From PALSA-612 sp963711315 (GTDB lineage: Bacteria > Actinomycetota > Thermoleophilia > Gaiellales > Gaiellaceae), in the NCBI GenBank assembly GCA_963711315.1, contig CAVQDQ010000001.1, forward strand, positions 301,871 to 365,870: a stretch of 64,000 nucleotides of DNA, written 5' to 3'. The position numbers and the translations under genes are program-made. Shown here piece after piece: positions 20,080 through 29,032 of this stretch. A model generated the notes under the pieces. That model worked only from the letters and a program-made list of their open reading frames with translations. It was not told the DNA's origin and searched no databases. Numbering within the stretch: the stretch's first letter is position 1; each line of letters starts with the position of its first letter.

Positions 20080-21297
20080 TCAGAGCAAGCGTTGCTTTGC
20101 AGCGGCGACCGCGTCGTGCACGGACGAGGGCCCCGGTGTGATCCGCGGCCGGTTGCCGACGGGTGCGCTGAACGTCCCTTGGCGCACGTCGTCCGCCACC
20201 TGCTCATGTGCGTCGCGGAACGGCATGCCTTCGGCGACGAGCTGCTCGGCAGCGTCGGTGGCACGCAGCAGCGGATCGGCCGCGGCCTCCTCCAGCCGTG
20301 CGTGCGCGAACATGAGCTCGCGGACGAGGACGGCCAGCGCCTCGGCGGTCGCCGTCACATCGCGACGAGCAGCGAACACGGGAGCCTTGTCCTCCTGGAG
20401 ATCCCGGTTGTAGGACAGCGGTAGCCCCTTCACAACGGCGAGCAACCCGGTGAGGCGACCGAGTGCCGTCCCAGCCTTCGCCCGCGCGAGCTCGGCCACG
20501 TCGGGGTTCAGCTTCTGCGGCATCATCGACGAGCCGGTCGCTGCCGACTCGGGCAGTTGAACGAAGCCGAACTCGGCGGTCGACCACAGACAGAGCTCTT
20601 CGCCGATCCGCGACACATGCGAGTGGAAGACTGCGCACGCGTAGAGGTAGTCGAGGGCGAAGTCACGGTCCGACACGGCGTCCAGCGAGTTGCGCAGCTG
20701 TCGGTCAGGTGGAGGTAGCTCGAGCGTGGAGCCGGCCAGTGCCCCTGACCCCAGAGGCGACGCCGCCGCCCGGCCGCCGGCGGCAGAGAACCGCTCCAGA
20801 TCGCGTTCCAGCATCTCCACCCACGCCAGCAGGTGATGGCCGACCGTGACCGGCTGTGCACGCTGCAGGTGCGTGTAGCCCGGCATTGGCGTCTCGGCCT
20901 CCTCCTCGGCGCGCGCGAGCACGTCGCGTGCCAGCCCCCGCAGCGCGCCGTCGGCTTCCAGGCACGCATCCTCGACGTAGAGCCGCAGAGCAGCCGCCAC
21001 CTGGTCGTTGCGCGACCGCCCCGCGTGAATCTTCCGCCCGACGTCGCCCAGAACGCGCTCGATCATGGAGTGGACGTCCTCGTCGTCGGGAAGGCGGTCT
21101 GCCGGAGAGATGGTGGCAAGGATCCGCTCGGCCTCCTCGAGCTCCGCGTTGTCCAGTAGGCCGGCGGCGTGCAGGCGACGAGCATGCAGCCGAGTGCCTT
21201 CGAGGTCGTAGGGCAGCAGTTCTGCGTCGTCCGCCAGGAGAAACGCCCAGGCCTCGGCCGCCATGCCTTCGCGGACGCGGCCCGACCAGAGAGTCAT
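20080..21297 (-). CDS. argH: Argininosuccinate lyase
   Basis: ATG 21297 gives 405 residues (somewhat shorter than the usual 450-470), with GRVREGMAAEAWAFL, EDVHSMIERVLGDVGRKIHAGRSRNDQ and the fumarase/aspartase signature GSSMMPQKLNPD. It splits argininosuccinate into arginine and fumarate, the last step of arginine synthesis. It overlaps argG by 4 bases; longer in-frame extensions upstream only shadow argG. Confidence 0.95.
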   Translation of the reverse strand: MTLWSGRVREGMAAEAWAFLLADDAELLPYDLEGTRLHARRLHAAGLLDNAELEEAERILATISPADRLPDDEDVHSMIERVLGDVGRKIHAGRSRNDQVAAALRLYVEDACLEADGALRGLARDVLARAEEEAETPMPGYTHLQRAQPVTVGHHLLAWVEMLERDLERFSAAGGRAAASPLGSGALAGSTLELPPPDRQLRNSLDAVSDRDFALDYLYACAVFHSHVSRIGEELCLWSTAEFGFVQLPESAATGSSMMPQKLNPDVAELARAKAGTALGRLTGLLAVVKGLPLSYNRDLQEDKAPVFAARRDVTATAEALAVLVRELMFAHARLEEAAADPLLRATDAAEQLVAEGMPFRDAHEQVADDVRQGTFSAPVGNRPRITPGPSSVHDAVAAAKQRLL

Positions 21298-22502
21298 GCG
21301 GTCTCTGCCGTCACCCGCCTGCGAGCCGCGGCGAGCTCCGTCTCCAGCGAGGCCAGTCGGACGAAGCCTTCCGCGGCCTCGTGCGGGAACGTCTCGCCCG
21401 GTGAGTAGGAGGCGAGCGTCTCCGCGTAGAGCGCCTGCTCCGAGCGGCGTCCCGTGACAACGGCCGTGCCTGGCCCGAGTGCGAGCCGCACGTCGCCGCT
21501 GACGACGCCCTGGGTCTGGTCGACGAAGGCGTCGATCGCCTCGCGCGCGGGGCTGAACCACAGGCCTTCGTACACGAGCTCCGTCCAGGAGACCTCGAGC
21601 ATCCGCTTGAGGCGCAGCTCGTCCTTCGTCAGCACGAGGTCTTCCAGCGCGCGATGCGCCTCGATCAGCGCGATCGCTGCCGGTGCCTCGTAGACCTCCC
21701 GGCTCTTGATGCCGACGACGCGGTTCTCGATCATGTCGATGCGGCCGATGCCGAAGGCTCCGGCTTGCTCGTTGAGCGTGCCGACGAGCTCGTGGAGGCT
21801 CAGCTCGTCGCCGTCGATCGCGACGGGGAGGCCGTGCTCGAAGGCGATGACGATCTCTTCGGGCGGCGGCGCGGCCGCGGGATCGCTCGTCAGCTCGTAC
21901 GGCTCGTCGGGCGGCGCCTGCCACGGGTCCTCGAGCACACCGCACTCGATCGAGCGTCCGAAGAGGTTCTCGTCGGTCGAATACGGCGATGCCGCCGACT
22001 GCTTGATGGGGATCCCGCGCGCGAGTGCGTACTCGATTTCCTCGTCTCGCGTCCAGACCTTGTCACGAAGGGGAGCGATCACGGTCACGCCGGGGTAGTT
22101 CGCGCGGAACGCGAGCTCGAAGCGAAGCTGGTCGTTGCCCTTGCCGGTGCAGCCGTGGACGACCGCCTCGGCGCCGATGTCACCCGCGATGTCCGCGACC
22201 GCGGCGGCGATCACGGGTCGCGAAAGGGCTGACACGAGCGGGTATTTGCCCTCGTAGAGCGCGTTCGCCTTCAGCGCCTTGGCCACCTGCTCCTCTGCGA
22301 ATGCTTCCCTGCGGTCGACGAGGAGGACGTCTTCGGCGCCGGCTGCCCGGCCGCGTTCGACCGCTCCGTCGAGGTCGACCGATTGCCCGACGTCCACGAG
22401 CACGGCCACTACTTCGTCGAATCCGTAGTCCTCGAGCAGCCACGAGACGATGCAGCTCGTGTCGAGACCGCCGGAGAAAGCGACGGCTGCGGTTCTGGTC
22501 AC
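21294..22502 (-). CDS. argG: Argininosuccinate synthase
   Basis: A 402-residue protein starting at GTG 22502. The PP-loop is AFSGGLDTSC, followed by VHGCTGKGNDQLRFE and SPYSTDENLFGRSIECG, all family hallmarks. It joins citrulline and aspartate with ATP hydrolysis to AMP. It sits between argR and argH, each junction overlapping by 4 bases, so argR-argG-argH is one transcript. Confidence 0.96.
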   Translation of the reverse strand: MTRTAAVAFSGGLDTSCIVSWLLEDYGFDEVVAVLVDVGQSVDLDGAVERGRAAGAEDVLLVDRREAFAEEQVAKALKANALYEGKYPLVSALSRPVIAAAVADIAGDIGAEAVVHGCTGKGNDQLRFELAFRANYPGVTVIAPLRDKVWTRDEEIEYALARGIPIKQSAASPYSTDENLFGRSIECGVLEDPWQAPPDEPYELTSDPAAAPPPEEIVIAFEHGLPVAIDGDELSLHELVGTLNEQAGAFGIGRIDMIENRVVGIKSREVYEAPAAIALIEAHRALEDLVLTKDELRLKRMLEVSWTELVYEGLWFSPAREAIDAFVDQTQGVVSGDVRLALGPGTAVVTGRRSEQALYAETLASYSPGETFPHEAAEGFVRLASLETELAAARRRVTAETA

Positions 22503-22963
22503 GGGGCGTCGCCGCCCAGGTGATGCCGAAGCAGCTCTGCGAGCTCGGCCGGGGTGGCTCCTTCGCGCGGCGCGGCGAAAACCGTGTTCTCACCTGCGAT
22601 CGTGCCGGCGACGTCGGGGAGGACGGCAGCGTCCATCGCGTCCGCGAGCGGTGTCGCGTAGCCGGTGGGCGTCTTCACGACGACGAGCGAGTCGGTCGGC
22701 TCGATGAACAGGGCCCAACGCCGGAGCGCAGTGGTCAGGGCGTTGAGTCGGTCGAGGTCGCCCGCGCCGGGCAGCGCGTAGACGAGGCGCCCGTCGTCGG
22801 AGCGCGTCTTCACGAGCCCGAGCTGGTGGATGTCGCGCGAAACCGTCGTCTGCACCGCGTCGATGCCGTGCTCGCGCAGCGCGTCGACGAGCTCGCCCTG
22901 CGTCGCGATCGCCCGCTCCTGGACGAGACGGAGGATGGCGCCTTGCCGTTCGTACTTCGTCAT
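22499..22963 (-). CDS. argR: Arginine repressor ArgR
   Basis: ATG 22963 gives 154 residues; an ATG 15 bases further upstream (22978) is possible but lies inside the operator-like repeat. The N-terminal winged helix carries DAVQTTVSRDIHQLGLVK and the C-terminal oligomerisation/arginine-binding domain has GENTVFAAPREG in place of the usual GDDTI. ArgR hexamers bind ARG boxes with arginine as co-repressor. Being first in argR-argG-argH, it should repress its own operon. Confidence 0.94.
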   Translation of the reverse strand: MTKYERQGAILRLVQERAIATQGELVDALREHGIDAVQTTVSRDIHQLGLVKTRSDDGRLVYALPGAGDLDRLNALTTALRRWALFIEPTDSLVVVKTPTGYATPLADAMDAAVLPDVAGTIAGENTVFAAPREGATPAELAELLRHHLGGDAP

Positions 22964-22973
22964 CTGCTTATTA

Positions 22974-22996
22974 TGCATATGGCCGCAGAATATGCA
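22974..22996. promoter_or_regulatory. ARG-box-like inverted repeat between argR and hyuA
   Basis: Perfect 7-bp inverted repeat TGCATAT / ATATGCA with a 9-base spacer, in the 51-base gap between divergent argR and hyuA. It is strikingly AT-rich for this contig. TGCATA-type half-sites are what I recall for actinobacterial ArgR operators, but the arm spacing is wider than in a classical 18-bp ARG box. It could control both directions. Confidence 0.6.
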
Positions 22997-23014
22997 GCGT
23001 AGTAGCATCCCGCG

Positions 23015-24751
23015 GTGGCGATTCTCGGCATCGACGTCGGCGGCACCTTCACCGACGCGGTGCTGCTCGACGGCGAAAGCATCGTTACGGCGAAAGTGCC
23101 GACCGCACCGGAGCAGGAGGAGTCGGTGCTCGCGGCAGCCGTCGCCGTCGGAGCGGCAGGCGTGGAGCGCTTCTCGCACGGGACGACGATCGCGACGAAT
23201 GCGCTGCTCGAGCGCAAGGGCGCTCGGACTGCGTTCGTCGCCACGGCCGGCTTCGAGCATTTGCTTCATCTCCGCCGCCAGAACCGCGCCCACCTCTACA
23301 AGCTGTGTGCCGAGCAACCCCGGCCACTCGTTGCTCTCGGTGACTGCCACGGCGTGCGCGAGCGCATCGGGCCTGACGGCGTGCTCGTGCCGCTCGAGCT
23401 CGACACCCTGCCGGACATCGACGCCGACGCCGTGGCGGTCTGCACGCTGTTCTCGTTCCGCGATCCGGCCCACGAGGCGGAGATCGCGAACGAGCTTCGC
23501 CGGCGGCTGCCGGACGCACACGTCGTCGCTTCGCACGAGATCGCGCCGGAGTTTCGCGAGTACGAGCGGGCATCGACGACGGCCGCCGACGCCTACCTCG
23601 GTCCTCTCTGCGCACGCTACTTCCGCGCTCTCGCGTCCCGCTCGTCGGCTGCGGGACTGCCGCCGCCGCTCGTCATGCGGTCATCGGGGGGTGTCATCGA
23701 TGCTGAAGCGGCGGCCGAGCACCCTGCCCTCGTCCTCGTGTCGGGCCCGGCAGCAGGTGTCGTCGGCGCGTCGCTCGTGGCCACCCAGGCGGGCATCGAC
23801 AAGGCGATCGCATTCGACATGGGCGGGACGTCCACCGACGTGTGCCTGATCACGGGCGAGGGTGCAGAGCGGACTTCCGAGCGAAGCGTCGGCGGGCTCC
23901 CGATCCGGCTGCCCATGATCGACATCCACACCGTCGGCGCCGGCGGAGGATCGATCGTCTGGCGTGATGCGGGCGGCGCGCTACGCGTCGGACCCGAGAG
24001 CGCGGGCGCGAATCCCGGCCCGGCGTGCTACGGGCGCGGCGGCACGCGGCCGACGGTCACCGACGCGAACCTTGTATTGGGCCGGCTGCCGGCCACCCTC
24101 GCAGGCGAGGTCGAGCTCGACCGGCCGGCGGCAAAGGCGGCTCTGGGCGATATCGACGCCGCGGACGTCATCGAGATCGTCAATGCGGAGATGCTGCGCG
24201 CTCTGCGCGTCGTCTCCGTCGAGCGCGGCCACGACCCGGCCGAGTTCGCGCTGGTCGCCTACGGCGGGGCAGGGCCGCTGCACGCGTGTGCGCTGGCCGA
24301 GGAACTGGGGATCGAGACGGTGCTCGTTCCCGGCGCAGCCGGCGTGTTGTCGGCGCTCGGGCTCGTGGCGAGCGACGAGCGGCGCGACGCCGTCACGGCG
24401 TACGTGTGCCCACTCGAGGACGCGGGTGAGCTGCCGGCGGAGGGCGAGGCCGACCTTCGCTACCGCGGGCAGTCGTTCGAGCTGACGGTGCCGCTCGGCC
24501 CCGATCTCGCCGAGCGGTTTCACCGGGCTCACGAGGAGCGCTACGGGGTCGCAGACCGGGAGCGGGAGGTCGAGCTCGTGGCGATTCGGACGGCGGAGGT
24601 GCGGCCCGGCCCGCGGCTGGCCTGGCCGGCAGGCGAGCCGCTGCGAGTCGAGGGCCCGGAAGCCTTCGAGCTGGACGGCGCCACCTGCTGGATTCCCCCC
24701 GGGTGGGTGGGGGTTAGGGATGGAACCACAATCCGACTGACCAGACTGTGA
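23015..24751 (+). CDS. hyuA: Hydantoinase A / 5-oxoprolinase family subunit
   Basis: GTG 23015 gives 578 residues. The ASKHA-type N terminus is clear (LGIDVGGTFTDAVL), with FSHGTTIATNALLER, then AFDMGGTSTDVCLI, the Gly-rich GAGGGSIVWRD segment, and the C-terminal YGGAGPLHACALAEEL. HyuA/HyuB pairs are ATP-dependent amidohydrolases acting on hydantoins, 5-oxoproline or related lactams, and are also akin to acetone carboxylases. It overlaps hyuB by 4 bases. It is shorter than many HyuA (about 690), mainly at the C-terminal end. Confidence 0.9.
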   Translation: MAILGIDVGGTFTDAVLLDGESIVTAKVPTAPEQEESVLAAAVAVGAAGVERFSHGTTIATNALLERKGARTAFVATAGFEHLLHLRRQNRAHLYKLCAEQPRPLVALGDCHGVRERIGPDGVLVPLELDTLPDIDADAVAVCTLFSFRDPAHEAEIANELRRRLPDAHVVASHEIAPEFREYERASTTAADAYLGPLCARYFRALASRSSAAGLPPPLVMRSSGGVIDAEAAAEHPALVLVSGPAAGVVGASLVATQAGIDKAIAFDMGGTSTDVCLITGEGAERTSERSVGGLPIRLPMIDIHTVGAGGGSIVWRDAGGALRVGPESAGANPGPACYGRGGTRPTVTDANLVLGRLPATLAGEVELDRPAAKAALGDIDAADVIEIVNAEMLRALRVVSVERGHDPAEFALVAYGGAGPLHACALAEELGIETVLVPGAAGVLSALGLVASDERRDAVTAYVCPLEDAGELPAEGEADLRYRGQSFELTVPLGPDLAERFHRAHEERYGVADREREVELVAIRTAEVRPGPRLAWPAGEPLRVEGPEAFELDGATCWIPPGWVGVRDGTTIRLTRL

Positions 24752-26223
24752 AAATTCAGCTCCAAGTTCTTGGCGCGCAGCTTCGCGCCGTTGCCGAGGA
24801 GATGGGCGCGGTGCTCATACGCTCCGCGTTCTCGGCGAACATCAAGGAACGCCGCGACTGCTCGACCGCGCTCTTCGACGAGCAGGGCCGCATGATCGTC
24901 CAGGCGGAGCACATCCCCGTCCACCTCGGCGCCATGCCCGAGGCGGTCGCCGCCGTTCTCGCCCGCGACCCGCAGCCCGGCGAGGTCTACGTCGTCAACG
25001 ACCCCTTCACCGGCGGCACGCACCTGCCCGACATCACGCTCGTCTCCCGCGTGCCCTGCGGCCTCGCCTGCTCGCGCGCGCACCACGCCGACGTGGGCGG
25101 GATGGAGCCGGCCAGCCTGCCGGCCGGGTCCACCGACATCTACCAGGAGGGCCTGGTGCTCCCACCCGTGCGGCTCGACGACGAGCTGTTGACCGTGCTG
25201 CTCGCCAACATGCGCAACCCCGACGAGCGGCGCGGCGATCTCAACGCGCAGCTGTCGGCGCATCGGCTGGCCGAGCGCCGGCTGGCCGAGCTCGTCGAGC
25301 GGCGAGGGGAGGACACCGTGACGGCAGCGATGGACGAGCTCTACCGCTACTCGGAGCGCGTGGTGCGCGCTGCCATCGACAGGCTCCCCGACGGACGCTA
25401 CGACGCGCGCGATGTCGTCGAGCCTCTCGACGGCTCGCTGGAGATCAACGTCGCCATCACCATCGCAGGTGACGAGATCGACATCGACTTCACCGGCACA
25501 TCCCCTCAACACGAGGGAAACCTCAACTGCCCGCTCGCCGTCACCCGTTCTGCCTGCTACTTCGTCGTCCGCTGCCTCACCGAGCCGGATCTCCCCTCGT
25601 CGGGCGGCGCCTACGCGCCCGTGCACGTCACTGCGCCCGCCGGCTCGCTCGTGAACGCGACGTCGCCGGCCGCCGTCGTTGCGGGTAACACGGAAACGTC
25701 GAGCCGGATCGTCGACGTCGTCTTCTCGGCCTTCGGCCGGGCCGTGCCGGTTCCCGCCCAGGGCCAGGGCACGATGAACAACGTCACGTTCGGCAACCGC
25801 GGCTTCACGTATTACGAGACGGTCGCCGGCGGCCAGGGCGCCTGCCCGGACGCGGACGGGCCGAGCGCGGTGCACGTCGCGATGTCGAACACGCTCAACA
25901 CGCCGGTCGAGGCGCTCGAGCTCTCGTACCCACTGCGGGTGGAGCGCTACGGGCTGCGCGAAGGGTCGGGCGGCGACGGCGCACATCGCGGCGGCGACGG
26001 CGTCTGCCGCGAGCTACGCGTGCTCGAGGACTGCCGCGTGTCGCTGCTGACCGAGCGCCGCCGGCATGCACCGGCGGGCAGGGAGGGAGGCGAAGACGGA
26101 GCCCGCGGCCGCAATCTCCTGAACGGGGAGGAGCTGCCCGCGAAGGTGACGCGCGGCCTACGCGCGGGCGACGTGCTGCGGATCGAGACCCCCGGCGGCG
26201 GAGGTCACGGCCAACCGCCTTAG
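24748..26223 (+). CDS. hyuB: Hydantoinase B / 5-oxoprolinase family subunit
   Basis: GTG 24748 within the hyuA stop gives 491 residues. Landmarks are FSANIKERRDCSTALFD, the VVNDPFTGGTHLPD segment with likely metal ligands, HHADVGG, TSRIVDVVFSAFGRAVP-like text preceded by GNTETSS, and QGTMNNVTFGN. HyuB is the second, catalytic-complex subunit with HyuA. Sharing an intergenic region with argR raises the idea of nitrogen scavenging, but the substrate is not known. It converges on the MMPL gene by 4 bases. Confidence 0.9.
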   Translation: MKIQLQVLGAQLRAVAEEMGAVLIRSAFSANIKERRDCSTALFDEQGRMIVQAEHIPVHLGAMPEAVAAVLARDPQPGEVYVVNDPFTGGTHLPDITLVSRVPCGLACSRAHHADVGGMEPASLPAGSTDIYQEGLVLPPVRLDDELLTVLLANMRNPDERRGDLNAQLSAHRLAERRLAELVERRGEDTVTAAMDELYRYSERVVRAAIDRLPDGRYDARDVVEPLDGSLEINVAITIAGDEIDIDFTGTSPQHEGNLNCPLAVTRSACYFVVRCLTEPDLPSSGGAYAPVHVTAPAGSLVNATSPAAVVAGNTETSSRIVDVVFSAFGRAVPVPAQGQGTMNNVTFGNRGFTYYETVAGGQGACPDADGPSAVHVAMSNTLNTPVEALELSYPLRVERYGLREGSGGDGAHRGGDGVCRELRVLEDCRVSLLTERRRHAPAGREGGEDGARGRNLLNGEELPAKVTRGLRAGDVLRIETPGGGGHGQPP

Positions 26224-28394
26224 TCGGTCTCCTCGAGCGCAGGCCGCGGCGTCGTCCTGACGCGGAGCACCTTGCCTGCCCATGTCGGCAGCCACCAGTT
26301 CCAGTCGCCCGCAACTCGCATGATCGACGGCACGAGGAGCGCGCGGATCACGGTCGCGTCGAAAATGATTCCGGCGGCGAGGCCGATGCCGAACTGCTTC
26401 ACGTCCACTCCGGGGCTCGTGGAGAGGACGAAGAAGGCGAACATCAGCACGAGCGCTGCACTCGTCACGAGCTTCCCGGTGCGCGCAAGGCCGAGGGCGA
26501 CCGAGGCCTCCGTGTCGCCCGTCTCGTCGTAGGCCTCTCGCATGCGGCTGACCATGAAGACCTCGTAGTCCATGGACAGCCCGTAGAGGAACGCAAAGAT
26601 CATCAACGGAATCCAGGCGATGATCGCGTCTGTCGGATGGACGTTCCAGATCGCCTCCGAACCATGACCCTGCTGGAAGATGAAGACGATGATTCCGAAC
26701 GCGGCGGCCAGCGAGAGGAGGTTGAGGATGACCGCCTTCACGGCCAGGAAGATCGAGCGGAAGGCGCGCGTGAGCAGGATGAGCGTGAGCACGATCACGA
26801 ACGTCAGCATGTAGGGGAACTTCCCGTAGACGGCGTGCACGAAGTCGCGATCTTCCGGAGCAATGCCGCCGAGAGTCAGCCGCGTGCTGCCGCCGAGCTC
26901 TTGCTCGATGGATGGCAGCACGTCGTCCTGGAGCTTGGAGATCGTTCCGCGGACGGGCCTTGCGGCGCCGTCTTCGTCAGGGAACGCTTCCACGAGCTGC
27001 GACTCGCCCCGCCGCCAGCCGCGCGGCGCGGCGGCGCCGGCGATTCCCTCTGTCCGGGAGAGCCTCTCGGCAACCGTCTCGGCGGCGGCGCGCGACGGAT
27101 TCCGTTCGACGAGCACGACGAACGGCTTGATCACGCCGTGCGAGATGCCGGCGTCCGTCAGCCGCTGCAAGCCAATGACGGCATCGTCGGTTGGCGACCC
27201 GGCGAGGTCCTGCGCCTTGGCCTCGCTCGCGTTGAGCTGGACCGCCGGCACCATCAGCAGCGCGACGATCGTCAGGCCGATGCCGCCGACGAGCAGCGGG
27301 TGACGCATGACGAGGTGCGACCACCGCCACCAGAACCCGCGCTCCTCATCGGTTCCCTCGACGATTCTCTTCGGCATCACGCGGAGGGAGTTGATCCGCG
27401 GCCCGAGCAGCGACAACATCGCCGGCAGGAAGGTGATGGCGGCGCACACCGAGACGATGGGGATCAGCAGTCCTCCGATGCCGATCGAGCGGATGACGGG
27501 AATGGGGAGGAGGATCATCGAGAAGAGCCCGATGGCGACCGTCGAGCCGGAGACGATCACGGCGCGACCTGCGTGCGTCATCGTCTCCACGAGCGCCGTC
27601 TCGGTGTCTGCGCCGTGACGTAACTCGTCTCGGAACCGGAAGATCATGAGCAGCGCGTAGTCGATGGCAACGCCCAGCCCGACCAGCGCGACGAGGAACT
27701 GGACGATCAGCGACACCGACGTGATGTACGTCAGCAGCCAGATGAGCGTGAACGTGTTGAGGATCGATGCGATCGCCATCAGGATCGGCATGACCACCGC
27801 CGGCAATGTCCCGAAGACGAAGAGGAGGATGATGGTCGCTCCGAGACCGCCGATCAGCGCCTCGGTGAGCACGCTGGGACCGTTACTGTCGCCGCCCTCC
27901 GAGTCGTAGAGAGCGTCCCGGCCCGTCAAGTGCACGTCGACGCCCGCGGGCACCGCCGCCTCGAACGAGCTGCGGATCTCTCCGGTGCGCGAGTCCGCGC
28001 TGAAGCCCTGTTGCCCTGGGGGGTAGAAGGTCGCAAACATCGTGCGCCTGTCCTCTGAGACGTATGCGGGGCTGCCCGTCGAGAAGTACGACGCGACGCG
28101 GAAGTCCGGGAACTCGGCGGCGACCGTGTCGATGGCGCGCTTGATCCCCGCGTTCTTCGTCACGTCGTCCTTTGCGCTGAGGACGATCACGTGGGGCGGC
28201 TGGGCGCCCGTGCCGAACGCTTCCAGCGCCCGCTGGTTCGCCTCGTACGCGGAGAAGCCCGGGATAGAGAATTCCTCGAGCCAACGATTGGAGACAGCGC
28301 CCGCGGCGTACGCGCCGAGCATCGTCAGGCCGATCCACGCTGCGATGAAGTACCAACGTCGCCGCATGACGATGTGGGCGAGCCGCTCGAGCAT
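26220..28394 (-). CDS. MMPL-family (RND superfamily) transporter
   Basis: A 724-residue protein with two repeats of one membrane span, a large extracytoplasmic domain and a five- to six-helix bundle, as in MmpL/HpnN-like exporters. The second helix bundle carries the GLGVAIDYALLMIFRFRDEL and LSMDYEVFMVSRMREAYDE segments with the conserved Asp-Tyr pairs of proton relay. Such proteins export lipids or hydrophobic compounds using the proton gradient. There is no obvious regulator adjacent, and the substrate is unknown. Confidence 0.9.
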   Translation of the reverse strand: MLERLAHIVMRRRWYFIAAWIGLTMLGAYAAGAVSNRWLEEFSIPGFSAYEANQRALEAFGTGAQPPHVIVLSAKDDVTKNAGIKRAIDTVAAEFPDFRVASYFSTGSPAYVSEDRRTMFATFYPPGQQGFSADSRTGEIRSSFEAAVPAGVDVHLTGRDALYDSEGGDSNGPSVLTEALIGGLGATIILLFVFGTLPAVVMPILMAIASILNTFTLIWLLTYITSVSLIVQFLVALVGLGVAIDYALLMIFRFRDELRHGADTETALVETMTHAGRAVIVSGSTVAIGLFSMILLPIPVIRSIGIGGLLIPIVSVCAAITFLPAMLSLLGPRINSLRVMPKRIVEGTDEERGFWWRWSHLVMRHPLLVGGIGLTIVALLMVPAVQLNASEAKAQDLAGSPTDDAVIGLQRLTDAGISHGVIKPFVVLVERNPSRAAAETVAERLSRTEGIAGAAAPRGWRRGESQLVEAFPDEDGAARPVRGTISKLQDDVLPSIEQELGGSTRLTLGGIAPEDRDFVHAVYGKFPYMLTFVIVLTLILLTRAFRSIFLAVKAVILNLLSLAAAFGIIVFIFQQGHGSEAIWNVHPTDAIIAWIPLMIFAFLYGLSMDYEVFMVSRMREAYDETGDTEASVALGLARTGKLVTSAALVLMFAFFVLSTSPGVDVKQFGIGLAAGIIFDATVIRALLVPSIMRVAGDWNWWLPTWAGKVLRVRTTPRPALEETD

Positions 28395-28453
28395 CCGGGC
28401 ACACTAGCCATCCGGCCCAGGGCCACGACGACGCGGCACGCTATCCTGGGGGC

Positions 28454-28735
28454 GTGGTCTGGGAGGCGATCTTCTTGCTCGCCATACTCAAGATCCCTGT
28501 GATCTATGTCTGCTGCGTTGCGTGGTGGGCGATTCGCGCCGAGCCGAAGCCGTACGACGGTCTCGAGCCGGCGGCCGTGCTCAGCCCGCCCCCTGATACC
28601 GATCCGCGGCCCGGAGCTCGGCGCCGGACATGGTCGCGTCGCCCGCATCGCCTGAATGGGCGGGGGCCGCACGGCCGTCCGCTGCGCACGTCGCAGCGCC
28701 GTGCCGCATACGCACACCGTAGAGTCAGGCCGTGA
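28454..28735 (+). CDS. Small single-span membrane protein with basic tail
   Basis: GTG 28454 gives 93 residues: one N-terminal membrane helix (residues about 3-26, AIFLLAILKIPVIYVCCVAWW) followed by a Pro/Arg-rich, probably disordered tail. The gene overlaps the following small membrane-protein gene by 4 bases, which supports it being translated. The function is unknown. The Arg-rich tail may in part reflect the GC content. Confidence 0.5.
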   Translation: MVWEAIFLLAILKIPVIYVCCVAWWAIRAEPKPYDGLEPAAVLSPPPDTDPRPGARRRTWSRRPHRLNGRGPHGRPLRTSQRRAAYAHRRVRP

Positions 28736-29004
28736 GCCAGGCGGAGTCGCAGGACACGCAACCGGCCCGACCGTGGGCCGACCCACTCAGCGGGCTGTTC
28801 GCGGCGATGGCGCTGTTCTTCAGCCTGCTCGCGCTCGCCTATCACCCGCTGACCGTGTCGGTGGCCGCCTTCCTGCTGGGGTTCATCAGCGTGATCATGA
28901 GCCCGCGCCACGAGAAGCTCGCCGGGATCGCGCTCTGCGTCGCCGGCATATGTTTCGTCGCCGGCATGGCGATTGCCGTCATCACCGAGAAGCCTCTCTG
29001 GTAG
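28732..29004 (+). CDS. Small membrane protein (three hydrophobic segments)
   Basis: A 90-residue protein starting at GTG 28732. About 20 polar residues are followed by hydrophobic segments FAAMALFFSLLALAY, VSVAAFLLGFISVIM and IALCVAGICFVAGMAIAVI. The layout resembles DUF4190-like two- or three-helix proteins, but I cannot name the family with confidence. It lies 28 bases before the 2-oxoglutarate dehydrogenase gene. Confidence 0.6.
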   Translation: MSQAESQDTQPARPWADPLSGLFAAMALFFSLLALAYHPLTVSVAAFLLGFISVIMSPRHEKLAGIALCVAGICFVAGMAIAVITEKPLW

Positions 29005-29032
29005 CCGTCCGGTCGGCCGGTAACCTCGGGCC

